DNA of 64,000 nt. Origin: an uncultured Hymenobacter sp. GTDB lineage: Bacteria > Bacteroidota > Bacteroidia > Cytophagales > Hymenobacteraceae. Below are positions 60,088-64,000 of the stretch, piece by piece. The stretch covers positions 124,001 through 188,000 of the forward strand of contig CAJYPK010000001.1 in the NCBI GenBank assembly GCA_913776615.1. Direction: 5' to 3'. The notes below the pieces were generated by a model. The model was given only the letters and a program-made list of their open reading frames with translations. It had not been told where the DNA came from and did not search any database. Both the position numbers and the translations under genes were made by a program. Within the stretch, counting starts at the first letter, position 1; every line of letters begins with the position of its first letter.

Positions 60088-60115
60088 CTGTTAGTCTGCA
60101 CCAGCCAAAGCCGGG

Positions 60116-60328
60116 CTACTGCGAAACAATCACGTGCGAAAAGTCGGCCCCCAGCCATTTGCGCTCGGCGGCGGGCCGCGCCACGGGCTGGCTGGCAGTC
60201 ACAATGCGCTTAGGTACGAGCCCTAAATCCTGCACAAAAATCAAATCCGACGAAGGGGTTTCTAGAATAGCTTTCGACCGAGCGTCGGGCAGCGGTGAAT
60301 AAAGTGGAAATGAAGGCTGTTTGTCCAT
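60116..60328 (-). CDS. Small hypothetical protein
   Basis: Protein of 70 residues (DKQPSFPLYSPLPDARSKAI, DLIFVQDLGLVPKRIVTASQ, ending LGADFSHVIVSQ). No signal or membrane helix. The codon bias and the well-placed terminator after it favour a real gene. No family recognised. Confidence 0.5.
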   Translation of the reverse strand: MDKQPSFPLYSPLPDARSKAILETPSSDLIFVQDLGLVPKRIVTASQPVARPAAERKWLGADFSHVIVSQ

Positions 60329-60843
60329 TCACCTTTTACGTAAGGCACGCCTCACTGGGTTACAGCCGAATAGGGGGAATAGCTAACGAAAAATCGGCGC
60401 AAACGTTTTAGTTGCCTCAGTAACCCCTTTTTATGTTCAAAAACAGGCCCAGTTTATTTTAACCAATGATTAATAACTGCTGGCGCTTCTTCGCGACCAG
60501 ACGTACACTTCCCGTTTTTTGCGCCGCCCGCAGACTGCTTGCAACCTATTTTTTAAGCCACTATTCTCACGGCACTCATGCATTATCGCTGAGTGATATT
60601 TAAACCATTAACCTGTAATAGTCAGACGTTTATAATATAATCCAATAAACCATAGACTAATTTTTTGTATTTTATCAATTATAATTTTTATTTTTATCAT
60701 ACAACATAAGATCTGTCATGTCACAAAACCTGCACTAATGTCCTTTCTTCCCCTACCGCGAGCAGCGTCCTTTGTATCACTACTCCCACCAAGCTGGGGC
60801 GCTACCCTTTCCAACACTTTCCTTTTCCAAACCAGAGTACTAG

Positions 60844-60876
60844 AGAGCCTCATTACCACCCGGATGAGGCTCTTTT
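60844..60876 (+). terminator. Orphan rho-independent terminator
   Basis: A 10-bp stem (agagcctcat with atgaggctct, 60844-60853 and 60864-60873) and 10-nt loop are followed by TTT. No protein gene precedes it on the plus strand, so it may end a non-coding transcript. Confidence 0.7.
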
Positions 60877-60956
60877 AGTAGCTGGTCACTTTTCACTCCC
60901 GGTCGCCCACCCCCTACCGGACGCGCCCTTCAGCCGCGAATAAATTTAAACAAGCA

Positions 60957-60994
60957 TAAAAAAAGCCCCCTCAGCGCAAGGCTAAGGGGGCTTT
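60957..60994 (-). terminator. Terminator after the tRNA-Lys pair
   Basis: A stem of about 10 bp (60962-60971 with 60985-60994) around a 13-nt loop is flanked by an A run on the plus strand, giving a U run on the minus-strand transcript. It lies right after the 3' end of the first tRNA copy. Confidence 0.8.
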
Positions 60995-60996
60995 AG

Positions 60997-61069
60997 TGGC
61001 TCCGCTGGGATTCGAACCCAGGACCCGTACATTAAAAGTGTACTGCTCTACCAGCTGAGCTACAGAACC
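60997..61069 (-). tRNA. tRNA-Lys (anticodon TTT), copy 1
   Basis: 73-nt cloverleaf on the minus strand. The acceptor arm GGTTCTG pairs with CGGAGCC with two G-U pairs. It has a D loop TAGCTCAGCTGGTAGAGCA, an anticodon stem GTACA/TGTAC with loop CTTTTAA (anticodon TTT), and a T arm CTGGGTTCGAATCCCAG. Discriminator A is present but CCA is not encoded, so Cca is needed. Identical in sequence to the copy at 61139-61211. Confidence 0.97.
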
Positions 61070-61138
61070 AATATCTTTAACTTCGACTAAAAATAAACCT
61101 GATAAAAATCCTTCTCAACGATATCGAGAAGTAAAGAG

Positions 61139-61211
61139 TGGCTCCGCTGGGATTCGAACCCAGGACCCGTACATTAAAAGTGTACTGCTCTACCAGCTGA
61201 GCTACAGAACC
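61139..61211 (-). tRNA. tRNA-Lys (anticodon TTT), copy 2
   Basis: Identical 73-nt tRNA-Lys 69 bp upstream (in transcription order) of copy 1, and likely in the same transcript. The 5' end is preceded by a good promoter at 61258-61288. CCA is not encoded. Confidence 0.97.
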
Positions 61212-61257
61212 AATATCTTTGCGTTACAACCGCGGTGTATTACCGTTTTTGTGGGTG

Positions 61258-61288
61258 CAAAAGTACGGTGACATTTTGAATTTGACAA
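61258..61288 (-). promoter_or_regulatory. Promoter of the tRNA-Lys pair
   Basis: On the minus strand TTG (61286-61288) and TActTTTG (61258-61265) are 20 bp apart, fitting the Bacteroidota -33/-7 pattern with a full -7 match. It lies 46 bp before the 5' end of tRNA copy 2. It overlaps the start region of the divergent BatE-like gene. Confidence 0.65.
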
Positions 61289-62064
61289 CTATTCCGCAAA
61301 AAGAAACTTGCGCTATTCCCCAGCGGCGACGGTGGTGCTTACTTATTCAGCTGCCTTTGTGGATGTTGGCTTCAGCCTGCGGGCCAATAAATTTTTCGAG
61401 CACGGCGTCCACCAAGACCCCTGCTAGCCTGGAGCAGGCTGATTTGCTCTTCGCCAACGGGCAGTACGCCGCCGCCGCGCCGCTCTATCACAACCAGATT
61501 TGGCGGCAGCAGCAGGTATCGCCGCAGATTTTATTGCGCATGGCCTACGCACAGCACCAGCTAAGCCACTACGCCGCCGAAGTACTGTACCTGAACCTAG
61601 CCCAGGTGCGGCAGCCGCGCCTGACTACCTGGCGGCAGCTCGCGGCCCTGGCCCAGCGGCAGCGCCTAGTAGGCTACCCTACTACCTGGCAGCAGGAGGT
61701 ACGGGTGCAGGCGCAGCGCTACTACTATCCCGGCTTGCAGGGGCTGCTGACTATCGCCGTGCTACTCGCCATCGGGCTGCTGGTGCGGCGGCAGCGCGTG
61801 AAGCCCGGAGTTTGGCTGGCCTACCTTTTTTATCTGCTAGTGACGGGGGCATACCTGAGCCTGCTACGCCCCACGCCGGTAGGCGTAGTCACGCGGGCGG
61901 GGGCGGCGCTGATGGCCGGCCCGGGCGCGGGCGCGACCTGGCTGAGCACGGCCGCCCCTGGCGACCGCCTGCTGGTGATAGGCCAAGACGATATCTGGCT
62001 GCGCGTGCGCTGGCAGCAGCGCATTGCTTACGTGCGCGCCGCCGACGCGCTGGTGGTGGAATAA
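61282..62064 (+). CDS. BatE-like lipoprotein with TPR, membrane helices and SH3-like domain
   Basis: Protein of about 260 residues. A signal with lipobox LASA-Cys is followed by a TPR-like part (LLFANGQYAAAAPLYHNQIW, LLRMAYAQHQLSHYAAEVLY). Two membrane helices follow (LLTIAVLLAIGLLV and WLAYLFYLLVTGAYLSLL), then a C-terminal SH3-like segment (GDRLLVIGQDDIWLRVRWQQ, RIAYVRAADALVV). This order resembles BatE of the Bacteroidota bat aerotolerance loci, but no other bat gene is nearby. The start is uncertain: there is no ATG before the lipobox, TTG at 61282 gives a usual signal length, and TTG 61276 or 61219 are alternatives. Weak promoter information. Confidence 0.7.
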   Translation: MTTIPQKETCAIPQRRRWCLLIQLPLWMLASACGPINFSSTASTKTPASLEQADLLFANGQYAAAAPLYHNQIWRQQQVSPQILLRMAYAQHQLSHYAAEVLYLNLAQVRQPRLTTWRQLAALAQRQRLVGYPTTWQQEVRVQAQRYYYPGLQGLLTIAVLLAIGLLVRRQRVKPGVWLAYLFYLLVTGAYLSLLRPTPVGVVTRAGAALMAGPGAGATWLSTAAPGDRLLVIGQDDIWLRVRWQQRIAYVRAADALVVE

Positions 62065-62143
62065 TGCGGTACGTTACGGGGCAGGCTCCGCCACTTTCCC
62101 TGAGTAAGCGATTGGCTATTAAGTCATAAATAGAGCCTTCTGG

Positions 62144-62210
62144 CCTCCACTGGTTCCACTGGCGCGAGTTACGGCTGCGCCTAAACTCGCGCCAGTGGAA
62201 CCAGTGGAGG
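62144..62210. repeat. Inverted repeat with perfect 27-bp arms
   Basis: Arms 62144-62170 and 62184-62210 are exact reverse complements with a 13-bp loop, between the BatE-like gene and the convergent SDR gene. Each arm carries the direct repeat ccactggttccactgg. Further palindromic fragments (for example ctgccgctgacgcggcag) continue to the SDR stop. Confidence 0.85.
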
Positions 62211-62322
62211 CGCAGCCTCCATTGCCGCAACGCGGCAATTCTACACTTGCGTACACCATTGTGGCCTCTTTGCCAATCGTCCAAACGCGAGTCTGCCGCT
62301 GACGCGGCAGTGGAGGCGGAGG

Positions 62323-63120
62323 CTACAGCTCGCCCTCCTCCTTGCGAAATTTATTCAGCACCATCTTATCCATCAGGCCGGGCAGCCACTTGTTCAGAAA
62401 CACCACCAGCTTGCCCTCGCCGGTGAGCACCATCGTGCGCTGACGCTGGGCTACGGCGCGGCGCAGGTGCTGGGCCACTGCCTCGCTGGTCATCATTTTG
62501 CCCTCGTCGCGTGGGGTGTCGTTTTGGGTTTGACCGTTGGCGAGCAGGGCCGTGTGGCGGATGTTGGAGGAAGTAAAGCCGGGCGCGGCCGTAAGCACGT
62601 TGACGCCCTGGGGCAGCAGCTCGGTGCGCAGGGCTTCGAGAAAGCCGTTCATGGCCGCTTTGGAAGCGGAGTAGCCAGTGCGGCCCGGCAGCCCGCGGTA
62701 GCCCGCGATACTACTGATCCCTACCACCGTACCCTTACTGGCCAGCAGGTGCGGCAGGGCGGCCTTGGTCACGTACACCGTACCGAAAAAGTTGGTTTGC
62801 ATGAGTCGCTCCAGCACCTGCACATCCACGTCTTCAAACTTGGCGCGCATACTCAGGCCAGCGTTGTTGATGAGGACGTCGAGGCGGCCGAAAGCGGCGA
62901 TGGTATCGGCTACGGCGCGGTTGGCATCGGCCAGCACGCCTACGTCGCCCTGCACGGTACGGTGCGTGATGCCGGCGGCCGTGAGCTCGGCGGCGGTAGC
63001 AGCCAGCTTGGTGGCATCGCGGCCCGTGATCACCACGCTGGCCCCGGCCCGGCCAAACTCCAGGGCGCAGGCCCGGCCGATGCCCGAGGTGCCGCCCGTA
63101 ATCAAAACTACGCTAGTCAT
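62323..63120 (-). CDS. SDR family NAD(P)-dependent oxidoreductase
   Basis: Classical short-chain dehydrogenase of 265 residues. Nucleotide motif LITGGTSGIGRACALEF, central VLINNAGLSMRAKFE, catalytic Ser in GISSIAGYRG and Tyr150-x3-Lys154 (GYSASKAAM). The C-terminal extension KLVVFLNKWLPGLMDKMVLN is hydrophobic and basic, as in DltE-like or membrane-associated short-chain dehydrogenases. The substrate is unknown. It converges on the BatE-like gene and is divergent from the SGNH hydrolase. Confidence 0.93.
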   Translation of the reverse strand: MTSVVLITGGTSGIGRACALEFGRAGASVVITGRDATKLAATAAELTAAGITHRTVQGDVGVLADANRAVADTIAAFGRLDVLINNAGLSMRAKFEDVDVQVLERLMQTNFFGTVYVTKAALPHLLASKGTVVGISSIAGYRGLPGRTGYSASKAAMNGFLEALRTELLPQGVNVLTAAPGFTSSNIRHTALLANGQTQNDTPRDEGKMMTSEAVAQHLRRAVAQRQRTMVLTGEGKLVVFLNKWLPGLMDKMVLNKFRKEEGEL

Positions 63121-63365
63121 ATTTCTTGTCAGTATTAGCTACGGTGGCTGGCCACCAAGTTACAAACCTACGGCGGCTACCCGGGCCGGGGCGAAGGTGC
63201 GGGTTGAGCGAAACGCTGCTTATTCCTGTGGCTTACGCTACCCACCCGGGGGTCTGTTAACATTCTGTGAAAACTTTGTTTTTTCTTTCAACTAGTAGTG
63301 AATCCCTTAGGTATTCACTCCGTGTACGTTATTGACTTTTATCAACTGCCGCGCTGAGTGGGCCG

Positions 63366-63373
63366 TAACTTTG
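63366..63373 (+). promoter_or_regulatory. Consensus -7 box before the SGNH hydrolase gene
   Basis: TAacTTTG matches TAnnTTTG exactly and ends 19 bp before the ATG at 63393. No convincing -33 element at the expected spacing. Confidence 0.5.
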
Positions 63374-63392
63374 CGCTCGCACTAGTTGGGGT

Positions 63393-64000
63393 ATGAATTC
63401 ATCGCGTTCGCAAAACCCGTTTGTCTTGGTTTTGCTCATTGTGGGCTTATTGGGCCTGCTCTCTTTTTTCCAACCGGAACTCACTGTGGGCGGAGTGGAA
63501 CTACGGCCGGTGCGCCTGCTGGCCGACGTTTTGCGTAAAGACCCGGAGGCCGTAGCGGCCCTCGACGCGCCCCCGCCCAATGGCCCGGCCAGCCCGCTCG
63601 CCGCCCTGGCCGCCGCCGCTGATTCGGCGGCCACCGCCGATTCGCTGGCTGCCCCCCCCGATTCGGCCCGCGCCCGCAAGCCCGCCGTACCTAACTTGGG
63701 CGGCCTCGACAGCTTCCTGGCCGCGCTACGCCAGACCAAGACCACCGGCAGCCCCACCCGCATCGCGTACTTCGGCGACTCCATGATTGAGGGCGACCTC
63801 GTGACCGGCGACCTGCGCAACAGCCTGCAAACCGAATTTGGCGGCACCGGCGTGGGCTTCGTGCCCATCAATTCAGTTACGGCCGATTTTCGAGCTACCA
63901 TTCACCAATCCTACTCGCCCAACTGGCGCGAGTATAACCTGATTTCCGCGAAGGTGCCAGCGGCGTGCCCGCTGGGTATTTCGGGGCACTCGTTTTTGCC
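63393..64000 (+). CDS. SGNH/GDSL hydrolase family protein (3' truncated)
   Basis: The frame opens at ATG 63393 and runs past the window end (202 complete codons seen). An N-terminal signal anchor (FVLVLLIVGLLGLLSFF) is followed by an Ala/Pro/Asp-rich linker (about residues 50-100). Then comes an SGNH block I: IAYFGDSMIEGDLVTGDLR with nucleophile Ser130, and GGTGVGFVPINSVTADFR. This resembles the periplasmic SGNH proteins that accompany MBOAT O-acetyltransferases in Bacteroidota, suggesting polysaccharide acyl transfer or removal. The partner gene would be beyond the window. The rest of the catalytic triad is not visible. Confidence 0.82.
   Translation, partial: MNSSRSQNPFVLVLLIVGLLGLLSFFQPELTVGGVELRPVRLLADVLRKDPEAVAALDAPPPNGPASPLAALAAAADSAATADSLAAPPDSARARKPAVPNLGGLDSFLAALRQTKTTGSPTRIAYFGDSMIEGDLVTGDLRNSLQTEFGGTGVGFVPINSVTADFRATIHQSYSPNWREYNLISAKVPAACPLGISGHSFL

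Larger units (their letters stand above)
60329..60996. other. AT-rich gene-free region with an orphan terminator
   Basis: About 670 bp with no gene-like frame. A strongly AT-rich stretch (about 60550-60720), in contrast to the surrounding GC-rich DNA, is followed by a GC-normal segment ending in a rho-independent terminator (60844-60876). This layout could hold a promoter plus a small RNA of about 100-150 nt, but no known RNA family is recognised. Confidence 0.45.

Overview
The window reads as chromosomal DNA of a Bacteroidota, most likely Hymenobacter or a close relative (Cytophagales). The support is a GC-rich composition with G/C-dominated third codon positions, a SusC/SusD pair, a type IX secretion (T9SS) C-terminal sorting tail, Bacteroidota-type lipoproteins with no recognisable Shine-Dalgarno sequences, several -7 boxes of the form TAnnTTTG, and housekeeping proteins (MutS2, TIGR02757, RecQ with a C-terminal helix-turn-helix) of Bacteroidota type. 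There is no rRNA, CRISPR array, transposase or prophage.

Region 1-8.9 kb is a sugar-use locus on the plus strand: an MFS sugar porter (cut by the window edge), a PfkB fructokinase, a GH13 alpha-glucosidase lipoprotein, then SusC and SusD. A perfect 14-bp LacI-type palindrome lies in front of susC. The set would suit hydrolysis of an alpha-glucoside such as sucrose followed by fructose phosphorylation. Region 9-21 kb mixes housekeeping and carbon genes: RecQ, a secreted Bcp-type peroxiredoxin fusion, a THUMP RNA methyltransferase, a doubly broken zeta-toxin-like module, a FucP-type MFS porter convergent with a periplasmic trehalase, KptA and MurB. Region 22-26.7 kb is a light-sensing operon (heme oxygenase, bacteriophytochrome, response regulator, REC-kinase), all four genes with non-ATG starts. 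Region 26.8-31.5 kb holds a large VIT-domain membrane protein of exosortase-system type and a diadenylate-cyclase-like protein with an altered motif.

Region 31.5-43.7 kb: MutS2, TIGR02757, LysM/DPBB protein, KdsB, two TonB-C paralogs, CCA-adding enzyme, a T9SS cargo protein and a YrdC/Sua5 enzyme. Region 43.8-47 kb: an alpha/beta-hydrolase relic, methylmalonyl-CoA epimerase, then iscS-iscU-iscA. Region 47-57.7 kb: a five-PAS soluble histidine kinase, MurI, a GNAT acetyltransferase, a TesA-like esterase divergent from a YbbA/YbbP-like ABC system, and heptose-7-phosphate kinase. Region 57.7-64 kb: small membrane and hypothetical genes, PhnA, HemE, a YqaE/Pmp3 peptide, two identical tRNA-Lys genes, a BatE-like lipoprotein, an SDR dehydrogenase and the beginning of an SGNH hydrolase.

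The most unusual feature of the window is its intergenic DNA. Several families of long, nearly perfect inverted repeats recur, mostly at convergent gene junctions. Many have arms that are themselves palindromic, and their arms vary together between copies. Some end inside coding sequence and supply stop codons. Two other families, low-complexity 'taactcataac' blocks and a ccgcagattt/acggatt block, also recur at gene borders. These are the best candidates here for an undescribed element system.
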